A DNA stretch of 64,000 nt. It comes from Pelobates cultripes (Eukaryota; Chordata; Amphibia; Anura; Pelobatidae). The notes under the pieces are model-generated. The model ran no database searches. It was given only the letters and a program-made list of their open reading frames with translations, and was not told the origin of the DNA. Position 1 is the first letter of the stretch; the number at the start of each line of letters is the position of its first letter. This document shows positions 11,838 to 22,721 of this stretch, one piece after another. The position numbers and the translations under genes are program-made. The stretch is from positions 247,665,189-247,729,188 of the forward strand of contig OW240917.1 in assembly GCA_933207985.1 (NCBI GenBank). Direction: 5' to 3'.

Positions 11838-11925
11838 TGTTAGGCCAGGTGTGGCTAAATGGCAGATTCACCCATCTCAGAACTACAACACCCATGATGC
11901 TTTGCCAGGGGTGTATATCTACAGC
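11838..11925. mobile_element. hAT-like miniature element fragment
   Basis: The segment starting near TTAGGCCAGGTGTGGCTAAA and containing AACTACAACACCCATGATGC plus TTTGCCAGG resembles one arm of the hAT miniature elements at 776 and 58577. Those share the ACTACAnnnCCCAT(A/G)ATGC core. No matching right end or target duplication is visible, so it is a truncated or diverged copy. Confidence 0.45.
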
Positions 11926-11963
11926 AGCATAGGATCTTCCATTTAAATCAGGAGGGTACATTT

Positions 11964-12042
11964 TTAACCCCTTAAGGACACAACTTCTGGAATAAAAGGG
12001 AATCATGACGGAATATTTCCGTCATGTGTCCTTAGGGGTTAA
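11964..12042 (+). mobile_element. Short TTAA-flanked miniature element, copy 1
   Basis: A 79-bp near-palindrome that starts TTAACCCCTTAAGGACAC and ends GTGTCCTTAGGGGTTAA, with TTAA at both ends. The interior reads TTCTGGAATAAAAGGGAATC. A second copy of the same family in the opposite orientation is at 30629-30700. TTAA ends fit a Kolobok/T2 or piggyBac-like integration site. It has no coding capacity. Confidence 0.8.
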
Positions 12043-15000
12043 AGGGAAGCGGGTTTATCTGCGTCTATGATGTCACAAGGAGGGCTAATGAGACTGAGTA
12101 CAGAACTCTGAGGAATCAACCCTGTTACCCTTGTATTTTAGATTAACTCTACATTTGGGGAGCTGTGCATTGCAATTAATTAACTGAACTGAGACTTTAG
12201 AAGGGAATTGTAGACTTTAGGCCAAACTATAAAAAAATATTCTACATTGCTATTTGCTAAATTTGTAGTTACTTTATCAGTTCTCTATGAAATCCTGCTT
12301 TGGTGATTAAACTCATTGTGTACATGCAATTATAGTGTGTGGTGAAAACATAGTACAAGAATCAGGGCAGCGCCTTTCAACTCTTCTGATCTGTCACCAT
12401 CATTATCTGCCCTGTACCCTATTCACATGCCCTTTTTATTTCCGAATCTCCACACCCCCTTCCTGTCCTCATTTTTCTCTACCCGTTAATTAGTTTTTCC
12501 ATCTGCCACACCCAACTTGTTTCCCCCATACCTATATTCCTTTCCTCCTCCCACTCCTCAGTAACCTCCTGAAGGGAGTTATTTGGCAGGGAGTTTATGC
12601 TGAGTCAATAGACCGTTAATTGAGTGGGTGTGAGGGATATTGGGTAATTCCAGAAGCCCAGCTACACCAGGCGGGGAGTCGTACTCTGGTCCTCTCTGTG
12701 GTTCTATATGGAAAAACCTTGGCAAGATGTACTAATGATGATAATGGCATTCAACTAAGAATAGGGAAAGCCATTTGTTGTGTCCATCACGATACTGATG
12801 ATGATCAGCAGGTAGCCGTATAATATTCATATTAATTTATAATATTGGGCTCAGTAGTTGCATGGCCCAAGGATGGGCTATAACTGTGTAGGTTAGTGAG
12901 GGAGGTGTGGAAGATCTAGACATCTTTCATTCCTTGATTCAAGTGGATTTCCTGTGGAGTGATCACTGCATTTTAGCAAATTGTACATCTGAGGCCTGGA
13001 TGTGACAACCAGAGACAGTTCGTATCAGTGTGTCTTTCAAGCAGGCTCAGCTACCATTTAATGAGCAGCTGTTACAATCTATAGAGCTTTTATATATATT
13101 TATACACATAAACAGACAAACAAACTATACATTATGTGATCCCTGCCATCTATGTATTGTGTAAACCAGTGGCCTGACATTGTGTTTTGTGTCTTTCTTG
13201 TAGTCTTTGTGACTGATGCCATAAAAGGTCACCAAGGGTAGCGGCCTGCATTGCTGTTGACTTGCCGAATCAGCCAGCACAGGGGAAGCCTGAAGCCCAG
13301 CTCGTTTGATGATTGGCAGCCTGTCTGTGTATCTTGACTGGTCTTGTAATCAGAGGTCAGTGGTAAAGCTCTGAGAACGGTGGCCAAAACTCAGAAGAAA
13401 AGCATAATATAATGGAGTTTGTGTGGTCAATGCACTGTCTGGTGCTTGTTAGGGATTTTGTATTGTCATTGTTTAGACCAGTGCTTTAAAAGTTGGCCTG
13501 TGTGTTCTTTAATCTTTCTGGTGATTTGGTGTACTGCTGTTCACATTGTCGCTGTGTTTCTTCTACCCCATTCCATAACAACCTTAGCCCTTTTATAGCT
13601 ACACCTTTTTTCAAGGTTCGTTAATCCACTTGTTACCACTTCCCCAAATTGCGTGGTATTGTTTGGTGGGACTTAAAGGATTCTCCTATAATGGGACTGT
13701 ATAACCTCTGCTATGGAATTGGTTTTGTCCTGGAATTTCTTTGTGCTTGGCTCTGTACAGATCTATATTTGCATTATGGTTGACTTCATAAATTAGCTGG
13801 ATTGTACAGTCTCTGCTTTTATGACAGTGGAATCTGGGCCACTTGCTCGGTAGGGACTATATCTAGGGCACCTTACTTTCTAATGCTTTGTGTGTGTCTC
13901 TGATACCGGTGACATTTTATATATTTTTAAAGAGGGGGTCTGGATTCCCTTATGCGAAGCCAAAGAAACCACTCAAATCTTGTTGGGTGGTGTTGTGAAA
14001 AAAAATTTTTTGGAGCTGGGGTCAACTGTATAGGAGGCGATCAGATCAGGACTTTCCAGTATTAAGAGATTTTTTTTTTTTAATTACCGGTATGTACTGA
14101 TTATTTGGGAAACTGTTACAGTCTCTATTTTTCACTCTTTCTAATTTGGTTTCAAAAGTAATTCTGCAGTGCTATACCTTTTAGATTGATAGACTAGTTG
14201 TTTTAGTGTTGTATAAAGCAGGGCTCCCAAGTTCCTCTCGCCATTGGCGAGTGAAAATCCCGCCATAGCAAGTATACATTCAGCACTGTGGCAGGTAAAT
14301 CCTAAAGCCCCTGCCCCCCATCCTCCCAAAAAAAAAAAAGTTATGAAAATCTTCCAAAAGAAAGTAAAGTGTTGTCTTCTGACAAAGTTTGGCTACTGAG
14401 TAGTATATTCTCCTGAGGCTCTAAAACTTTCTTTAAATAAAATCACAATTCATAACACTCGTAGACAATGTTTCATTTTTCCAATCCCATTTTGGTACAC
14501 ACACTGTTTTTGTTGTAGTCTAAAAAAGAAGGAAGACCACTGCTCTGACCAAACTGGCAGAAATTACTTTGGCAGGTCTTACTGTTTTGAAGGGGGGGGG
14601 AAATGACAGTCATTGTGTATCACACACTGATAGGGAAATCCTATTTGCAACATACATTTCAGCCAATACTGAAGCTAGTTACTGCAGTGACTATAGCAAA
14701 ATATATTTAGGGCCTCATTTGTTGAGGTAACCCAAATTCTTGGTCAAAGCTGTACATTTGGAAGCAGCGCTAAAAGTGTTGCTATAGTGATTGTTTCCTA
14801 TTGCCTAAAATTGATCCAGATTTAACTTGATACAAAATTAGCAAAAATAAATTGGAGCCTCTGGGCCTGGTGGCTAAGCAAGTAAGCGGGTATCGGCTTT
14901 TCAAATTGAAAAAAAACTTTATGCACACGCACAAGTTGTTTAGTGGCAGATCAAAATACAGAGGAGTAGGTTTTCGAAGCATTTTTGTCCTTTTATTGTT

Positions 15001-18000
15001 CCCTTTGAGGCTAACTTGACCTGTCACTGGATTCCTCTGTCTATAAATAGTATTTATAAAAAAGTTAAATTTTTGTTTTCTTCAAATTTCAAGGGCTGTT
15101 ACTGCTTTATTTTATGACCCACATCAGAAAAGATACTATTATGTTTTGTTAGCTTTATCTCATCTGGTAGAAAATCCATCATCTCCTTAAGTTGCTTCTC
15201 TTTACTTTGATTTTATACTTGCATAAGTGCTATACTTGTTTATCGCTCTCTCCTTTTGGTACGTTGTTTTATTATATTTCACATCTATAATCAATATTAT
15301 TTTTAATGTCTACTGCAGCAAGGTAGGACACAAATATTGCACCCATGTGTGTACGCGTTGTAAAACAAATTTGTTACTTTCAGTATAAAAAATACTTTAA
15401 TATTGACCGACTCGTGGATTATACTTCCAATTAGTCAGAATACTTTTTGCAGTGCTGTAGAATGTCATATGAATATAATGTTGGGCATGCACATCAAAGC
15501 TGCTCTAACTTTTAAAATGCTGATTGGCCAATCAGAATAAAATAACCAAATGATTATTACATTTCTACCATAGCAGGAGTTTTATGGGGTTTCACAGGTT
15601 GTTGTGTTTTTTATTTTTTTTATTTTTTATTTTTTTTGTTGAGTATATTTGAAGATGTTGGCTTACATTAATCAGTATTCACATATACCAGGGCTGGAAA
15701 TTTTGACATGGGATGTGGTTTATTATTTTACAAACTTTAATATTAATCAGGCCTTAACCCCACTACTGTGTGTGTCTCACCGCCTTGCAGGAAATCCATG
15801 TTTGCGGTTTATGTAGCATAGGACCCTGCGCCTCCGCTGCAGAGGTACTTTTACAAATGCCTAACCCCCCACGCCTCCTAAAATAAGATCATACAGAGGA
15901 AGCAGGCATTTTTTTTTTTTTGCCAACTTCCAGATCCAACATCCCCTTTACAGTTTGCATTGAGGTATTATGGTGCTAGCAGCAAAGAGTTAATTCACTG
16001 TGTTCCCCAATTTTGCCATTTGCTTGTTGCAGTTGAAATGCAAAAGTGAAACGTTATCTAAAAGGAACCTAACTATTAAATACACCATGATGGCTGGATA
16101 ATCATATCAGAATTATGAAAGCTGATGGAAATATTAAGAATCCGATCATTTTTGTGTCTTGGTGTAGCCGGCACAGTTTTGCCTATTGCTAGTAGTTAAT
16201 AACTTTTTACAGACGCACTTAAAGCACCAGAACTACTATCGTTTATTGTGTATATCAGTGTTATGAGTCTGGTTTTGTATGTAGTATTTTCGTTAAAGCA
16301 GTTTGACAAAAAAAAACAGTGATCTCATTGGCACGCGTAGCCCACCTCGTCTTTAGCCGCATTGATAATACAATAATTACACTCATTATCAAATGCGAAT
16401 TTGCTATATCTGACAATGATAGATTGATAAGTACTGGGTTAGCCCAGAGCTTTTGTCTTAATTGCACCCTTTTTACATAGAGACGGTCTTCTATATAACC
16501 GTCATTGTCCTTACGCTAACACTCTAAGCCACATAACCATATTTTGGGTGTTTCTTTAAAACCGGACAATTCACAGGAGCCATTTAGGTGAAATATTACT
16601 ATTGGTGACCAATATTTCTTTATTATTATATTTTGGTTTAGTGCTATCAGACAATTCAATCAGTTTTATATTTTTCAAGCCCTACTGTAGTAAATGGAAT
16701 GCTTTTATTTTTAAACTTTATCATGTTTTGACCAAAATGCAGTACCGGCCTTAACGCCATGCCCTAAACTATGTCTGAAGTGAGTGCCTTATCTTTGCAG
16801 GTCTTCTGTGACCAAGCCAACTTTATTGCCCCATGATGGTCTGAGCATGCTTTTGCGCACTTTATACAGCATTTATCTGAAAAAGGCCAAACGCATGCAT
16901 TCCTTCCAAGGTGCAGTACAATATGCAAGCACGGCACTTCAAAGTTAAATTCATTTGCCTGGTATGCTCTGGCAGTGCCAGGACAGCTGTGCATGTCTCC
17001 AAGTGGAATAAACTTGGCGTTTTCCACCCACTGCCTTGCTTGGATTTTAGAACAAACTCTGATAATCTCAACATTAAGACTTGTAACAAAGTGAACTATT
17101 TTTGTGCACGAAGTGATCCACTAATCAAGTTAATGTACCAACAAACACTTGGAATCACTGCTGTAGCCTGCAGCTAGTTGGGGTAATTCCTAAAAAGGAT
17201 CGGGTTAAAAGAGATTGGGGGAGGAATCCTAACCTGTCTCCCAGCCAGTTTCTAAGCATTGTAGGAGAGCTGTTATAGGAAGGGGTGTGAAGCAGTATTT
17301 AGAGTGGGAGACAGACTTTCAGTTAGGGTCATTAATGTTGCTATGGAAGTGATTGGGTGTCTATTTTTGGACGAGGCTTATCTGGTTTGAGAAATTCTGC
17401 ACTTTAGATCCATTCTCTCATCTTGTGAGGGTGTAACTTTGTCTAAAATTTGTGAAAATCTGTCTTTAAATCAGGGACGAGACAACCTCCTCAGCTCTAT
17501 GTACAGCTTGACACGAATCACAGCAAGAAACCACAGGGCCTTATTTACTAAACTGGCGTTCTTCATTACTGGCTTCAGTTATTGTTGGGAGTTGACCAAG
17601 GAAATGCTAATGGTAAGCCAAGACCACTAAACTGGGGGAAAAAACAGCTGGGTAGGAGAATTTCACAAGCCTTGTTGCAATTTTAGGACATTCTTGCAAC
17701 TATATTTTGTCCTAAAATTTACAAGTAGAATTTTCTCAATTCCCTGTTTTGCAAATAAACACCAGTACCAGAATTAGAAATCCACGATGTTACGAAGTAT
17801 TCCCTTCTTTCACAGGGCCAGTTTGCACAAATATGGCTAGTTTTAGCTCTCCATTGTCACGTTCTATTACAACACCGTGTCCTGCTGTGAAATCGGTGAA
17901 TTAACTGCTGGTGGGGAGGATGTTCTGTTACGGTCTATCTGATAATTATCCAAAGGTCTGTGGTTTTAGACCCCAGAGCACAATATCCTCTTTTACCTTC

Positions 18001-18673
18001 AATGTTGACGCTTGTAACAAAAATGTCTACACGTATATTTTCTGTTCTGACAGTTATTTATTTATTTTTTTATTTTTTATTTTTTTTACTAAAGTGGCGA
18101 ATTCACAAGGGGAATGCAAACTTTAGGGCAAAAATAGTAAAAATGCAGCAATTCTCAAACATCAGTAACTTTTCAGCTAGTCTATTCTTGCCTAAATTTG
18201 TATTTCACTTGTCAGTTATTCACATTTCCCAGTTTAATAAATAAACCATGTGGGTTACAATTCTGTGTAATAGGATGGCGCTAAATATAACTGAATTTCA
18301 AATTATTTTCTGTGCTGTTATTTAGGGCTCTATTTTGCAAATAGATTACACATGCAGGGGGGTAAATACTTGGCATCACCAAGGGTCCTTTCAATTAAAG
18401 CAACACTCAAAGTACCATCACCACTACAGCTTGCTGCTAGGAATTCCCTGACACCTCCCCATCAAGAAATCTAATTTTTGTATATCGGGGGAGTGGTTCC
18501 AGGGCAGATGCCATTCAGCAACCCAGTCTATAGTTACAGCTTAGCTATGTTAGCTTGCATTTTGCCATTTGTATTTAAGTTTGCTACAATTTGAAGTTTA
18601 GTAAATAAATATCTTTAAATTGATCTGTGTCGTTCCATTGATATATCTAGTTTATGAGTATTTCAGATTTATG
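12043..18673. other. Likely ZBTB46 intron 1, mostly unrecognised
   Basis: About 6.6 kb of AT-rich, largely unique DNA with no coding exon. An exon-like block at 13204-13355 is listed separately. Near 18392-18440 there is a TTAAAG-tip fragment that may be a decayed T2 element. The small open frames in this stretch have no recognisable motifs. Confidence 0.45.
13204..13355 (+). other. Possible untranslated ZBTB46 exon (weak)
   Basis: A 152-bp block is richer in GC than its surroundings. A good 3' splice site precedes it (TTTTGTGTCTTTCTTGTAG) and a usable 5' splice site follows (CAGAG|GTCAGT). It sits between the CpG island and the first coding exon and has stop codons in frame, so it could only be an alternative 5'UTR exon. 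Such blocks also arise by chance in long introns. No expression evidence is available here. Confidence 0.2.
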
Positions 18674-19019
18674 TTAAAGGACCACCATAGTGCCCTGAGG
18701 GTGCCCCCACCCTCAGGGTCCCCCTCCCGCCGGGCTCTGGGGAGAGGAAGGAGTTAAAATCTTACCTTTCTCCGGCGCCGGGCGTGAAGCTCTCCTCCTT
18801 CATAGCGACGTCATCGGCTGAATGCGCGGAAGGAGCCGCGCGCGCATTCAGCCAGTTCATAGGAGAGCATTTACAATGCTTTCCTATGGACGCTGGCGTC
18901 TTCTCACTGTGATTTTCACAGTGAGAAGCACGCAAGCGCCTCTAGCGGCTGTCAATGAGACAGCCACTAGAGGCTCTAGAGGCTGGATTAACCCTATTAT
19001 AAACATAGCAGTTTCTCTG

Positions 19020-19106
<87 letters not shown>

Positions 19107-19302
19107 CACTGTACCTTGCACTCAAACTCCATGTTCCCAAACCGGGGGCACTCCCAGGGCTCCAAATATCCAAATAACTGTGTCAAAGGTTGCACTCACG
19201 GATTCTTTAAAACATAGCTTTTATTAAAGACTCCTAAAAATCAACGTTTCAGTCCTATTCAAGGACTTTCATCAGGATTATGAAAAAAAAAAAAAAAAAT
19301 AA

Positions 19303-19394
<92 letters not shown>

Positions 19395-19438
19395 ACCCTA
19401 GCTGGACCAGGGTCTGGGTGCCTATAGTGGTCCTTTAA
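18674..19438. mobile_element. T2-type miniature element with internal insertion
   Basis: The left end is TTAAAGGACCACCATAGTGC and the right end GGGTGCCTATAGTGGTCCTTTAA, with TTAA at both ends. The left 350 bp (CCTCAGGG hairpin, GCGCGCATTCAGCC, CGCCTCTAGCGGCTGTC) matches the elements at 57006-57458 and 60705-61204. Unlike those, it is split by two (TA)n tracts (19037-19103 and 19320-19390). They bracket about 150 bp of unrelated sequence ending CAGTCCTATTCAAGGACTTTC plus ATCAGG. That inner part is probably another repeat that landed in, or was joined through, the TA tract. Confidence 0.75.
19037..19390. repeat. Two (TA)n tracts with A-rich leader around a nested segment
   Basis: (TA)n runs of about 65-70 bp lie at 19037-19103 and 19320-19390, each preceded by a poly(A) run. 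They create spurious Ile-Tyr open frames on both strands. The segment between them is described with the host element. Confidence 0.9.
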
Positions 19439-20686
19439 GGTCACTCTTGTACACAGCATATTGTGAGTGCATTGCTGTTTAAACATGGTTAGATCAAGCC
19501 CCATGTCTATCCCATTTCCTTTCATTGCAGGTCATAAATGGAATTTGTAAATTTTCTTAATCTCTTGGATTCTTTTAAAACATACATTTTTCATCATTTT
19601 TTAGGGGCTTTTGAGACCTTCCTCCAGGTGATTGACATCATGTCAGTGTTCTGCCTGAATCCCAATTATTTCCTCAACTTCTAAAGAACAACCTGACCTT
19701 TCACTTGGTAAGTGATCATTATGTTTTGTTAGATTAAACATATCCCTGCTGTGGCTTTTTTTTTTTTTAATGTAAATCTATTTTATCTTCAAGTTTCACC
19801 AGTATGCAGAAAACCAGTCGAAAAACACAATATCAGAATTTATGAATAAATGTAAGACAGGAAGATGGGGAGAACAATGGGCTCTAAAGTATTTTAGATT
19901 AGTCAGTTATACCTTAATTGAATTAGCAACTGATTCATATTTGCCACTATTACCTCTTTTGTGGTACTCATTTGACTGCCCTTGGAATTATGAAGCTGGG
20001 GGCCCTTTCCACATCAGACTTGTGACTTGAGACATATTCTGTAATATTGATATTATCTTGTATAAATACATTCCCAGGATTTCAAAACATCTCCTGCCAA
20101 AGTGTTCCCCTTTCTTTGCAGTGTTGACGAGAATAAAACTGTGCGGCATGTTGTCTCGCTACCCTCCAGCTGTAGACTTGCTAACCCCGCTGCATTGTGG
20201 AGCTTTGTTAGGCCTTTGCTCTGACTGAACAGCAGAAGAGCACAGTCCTATAATATGCCTTCTGTTGACATGCTAGTACATAGTGCATGTGGGGTCATAG
20301 GGGTGGGTACAGGGCTAGGGGGCAGGTTTAGAAGAATGGGTGGAATACATCTGAAGAACTCTCAAGTAAAACCGTACTCTTACCACACAAATAACAACAG
20401 GGTTTTTTTTTTTACTAACCAGGCAGTTTTCCCAGCTTTTATTTATCATAAAAGTTGCAGTTACCTTCTTAGTCCTCTACAATTAACCTTCAGAGTATTT
20501 GCCTGACTCTAGATTGAGGGAAAATGATTGACTCAATTGATTTCTATACACCCAGCCCGTCTCCCGCATCCTGTCACTTATCTGCAACAGAGGCCTAGCA
20601 TTCCAGCACAGATAACAGATAACAGGGAATGCTGGGTCCGGACTGGCGTACGTAGGATGTCTAGTATATTTTGTATATCAGCACAT
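19439..20686. other. Likely ZBTB46 intron 1; one possible untranslated exon
   Basis: The 103-bp block 19605-19707 follows a T-rich 3' splice site ending TTTTTTAG and ends at a near-consensus 5' splice site, CACTTG|GTAAGTGATC. If transcribed it would be a non-coding 5' exon of ZBTB46. A second exon-like block begins after CCCCTTTCTTTGCAG at 20122 but lacks a clear downstream 5' splice site. Nothing else was recognised. Confidence 0.3.
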
Positions 20687-20786
20687 NNNNNNNNNNNNNN
20701 NNNNNNNNNNNNNNNNNNNNNNNNNNNNNNNNNNNNNNNNNNNNNNNNNNNNNNNNNNNNNNNNNNNNNNNNNNNNNNNNNNNNNN
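20687..20786. other. Assembly gap (100 N)
   Basis: Exactly 100 N at the left edge of a CT-rich simple repeat. The real gap length is unknown. Confidence 0.97.
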
Positions 20787-21110
20787 CTCTCTCCCCCCTC
20801 TCTCTCTCTTTCTTCCCCCTCTCTTTCTTCCCCTCTCCTTTGCATGCTGTCTTTCTCCCCCACCACTTCACTCTCCAATTCCCCCTCCTTTTTCTTCTGT
20901 TGCACTGTTTTTCTCCCTCTTTTTTTTTTCTTTTCGTTTCCTCTCCTCTATCCTCTTACTCTAATTTTCTTCTCTTGCCCCTTTCTCCTTCTATTCCCTC
21001 TCCTTCTCTCATCTTATCCCTCTGTTTGTTTCCTCCTATTTCTTGCACACTCTACTCTCCCTCTCTCTCTTTTCTCCACTTCCCCTCTCCTTCTGTTGCT
21101 CTCTCAGGAA
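20787..21110. repeat. Pyrimidine-rich (CT/CTTT/CCCT) low-complexity tract
   Basis: Almost pure C and T on the + strand for about 320 bp, abutting the gap. It yields open frames of Ser, Leu, Phe and Pro that have no coding meaning. It could favour triplex (H-DNA) structure, which may be why assembly broke here. Confidence 0.85.
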
Positions 21111-21775
21111 TTGCCATTAATCTCCTGGGATATTTTTTTTTTTTTTTTTTAACCACCCAAACTAAGCACCATTAGGGTGGGGGTAGTTTTCCCCTCTTTG
21201 ATGCTGTGCTTTGAGGAATGCAGTTCAGAAGTGGGTTCCTGACTCTAAAATATTGTTTGATGTTCAAAAGAAAGGATATCTGAGTAAGAAGGGTCAGTAT
21301 TCCTCCTTCAACCAAAACCAAAACAAAGCAGGGGTCCTCAAATATATAAAAAAATAAAAGCAAGGAGGTCAAGGGTTCTAACACACAAACCCTTGCAGTG
21401 AAATCCTCGGTTTTATTTAGAACTAGGAACGTAGTTGGGGGATAGATTTTAGACATTTGCAGTGCAGGTGTGCAGACAGAATGTATTTTTAGGGACACTA
21501 TTTTTTTTTTTTGACATTATGGAATAACGTAAAATGAGACGTTTGTTTCCCCACACCGGGATTTCCTTTTATTAACATTTGTTTCTTTAATGGGCCATTA
21601 TTAAAAAAAATAAAAAAATAATAATAATAAACTTGGAGGTATGATGTTAGACTTTGCCAAAAGGAACCTAGAACCTGGTGCTAGATTCTACCCCAAACAC
21701 TTTACTGTCTGCTTGTTTTGTATGGTTATTGTTGAAATTAATTCCATTGCTTTTGGTCTACCTCTCTCCTTGCAG

Positions 21776-21811
21776 CATTTTGTGGGGACGACAAACCAAA
21801 GACATCCACAA
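21776..21811 (+). other. ZBTB46: ZBTB46 5'UTR part of exon 2
   Basis: 36 untranslated bases lie between the 3' splice site (CTACCTCTCTCCTTGCAG, ending at 21775) and the start codon. The frame stays open upstream of the splice site to an ATG at 21641, but those 57 codons are intronic by splice signal and lack similarity to the family. Confidence 0.75.
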
Positions 21812-22721
21812 ATGAATAACCGCAAAGAAGACATGGAAATCCCGTCCCATTACCGACACCTCCTGCAGGAATTAAACGAGCAGAGGCAGCACGGGATCCT
21901 GTGTGACGTGTGCATCGTGGTGGAGGGTAAAATATTCAAAGCGCACAAAAATGTCCTCCTTGGCAGCAGCCGGTACTTCAAGACCCTCTACTGCCAGGTA
22001 CAGAAATCGTCCGACCAAACCACCGTCACGCAGCTGGACATAGTCACGGCCCAAGGCTTCAAGGCAATCATCGACTTTATGTATTCTGCCCATCTTGCAC
22101 TGACCAGTAAGAATGTCATTGAGGTAATGTCTGCGGCCAGCTACCTTCAAATGACCGACATCGTCCAGGCCTGCCACAGCTTTATCAAGGCTGCTCTGGA
22201 AATAAGCATTAAGTCTGAGACTTCAGACGAACTTGCAGACTATGAAATGGGAGCCCCGTCCAGCAGTGCTGAGGCTCTCCTCTCTGCTGTGGTGGCTGGG
22301 CGCAGCATCTCTCCTTGGCTTGCCAGGAGGACGAGTCCTGCCAATTCTTCAGGTGACTCTGCCATTGCTAGTTGTCATGAGGGGGGTAGTAGTTATGGCA
22401 AAGAGGACACAGAGCAGAAGGGGGACAGCCAAGATGAAGTGTCATCAATTTGGGCAGGCGATGTGTGCTATGGATCAATGCGCATCAAAGAGGAGCAGGA
22501 CTCCCCATCTCATTACATGGGAGGCGCCAAGGGTGACCCCGGCTCTTCGTATGCAGAGCAGGGTGAGGCCTGGTCGCACTCAGGGAGAAGGAAGAACAGA
22601 AAGAACAAAGAGACTGTTAGGCATATCACTCAACAGATGGTGGAAAGCTGCAGGACAGGCTCACCGGAACCAGCCTATATATCAAGTACGCAGTGGCAGT
22701 ACAGCACCCAGGACAACTCTG
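21812..22721 (+). CDS. ZBTB46: ZBTB46 coding exon 1: BTB domain and linker
   Basis: Codons 1-303 plus the first base of codon 304. It encodes the whole BTB fold and the Ser-rich linker including SIWAGDVCYGSMRIKEEQDS and the basic RRKNRKNK block. It ends at a consensus 5' splice site, CTCTG|GTAAGT. A second + frame (22233-22775) is a shadow of this exon. The start codon in CACAA-ATG-AA has A at -3. Confidence 0.97.

Noticed and set aside
19037..19525. Ile-Tyr-rich open frames on both strands
   Set aside because: Translations of (TA)n and poly(A)/poly(T).
20528..21175. 215-codon frame across the N gap
   Set aside because: Contains 34 unknown codons and continues into a CT-rich simple repeat.
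21641..21811. ATG 57 codons upstream in the frame of ZBTB46
   Set aside because: The stretch is cut by a clear 3' splice site at 21775 and has no similarity to the family N-terminus. The start MNNRKEDMEI at 21812 is the conserved one.
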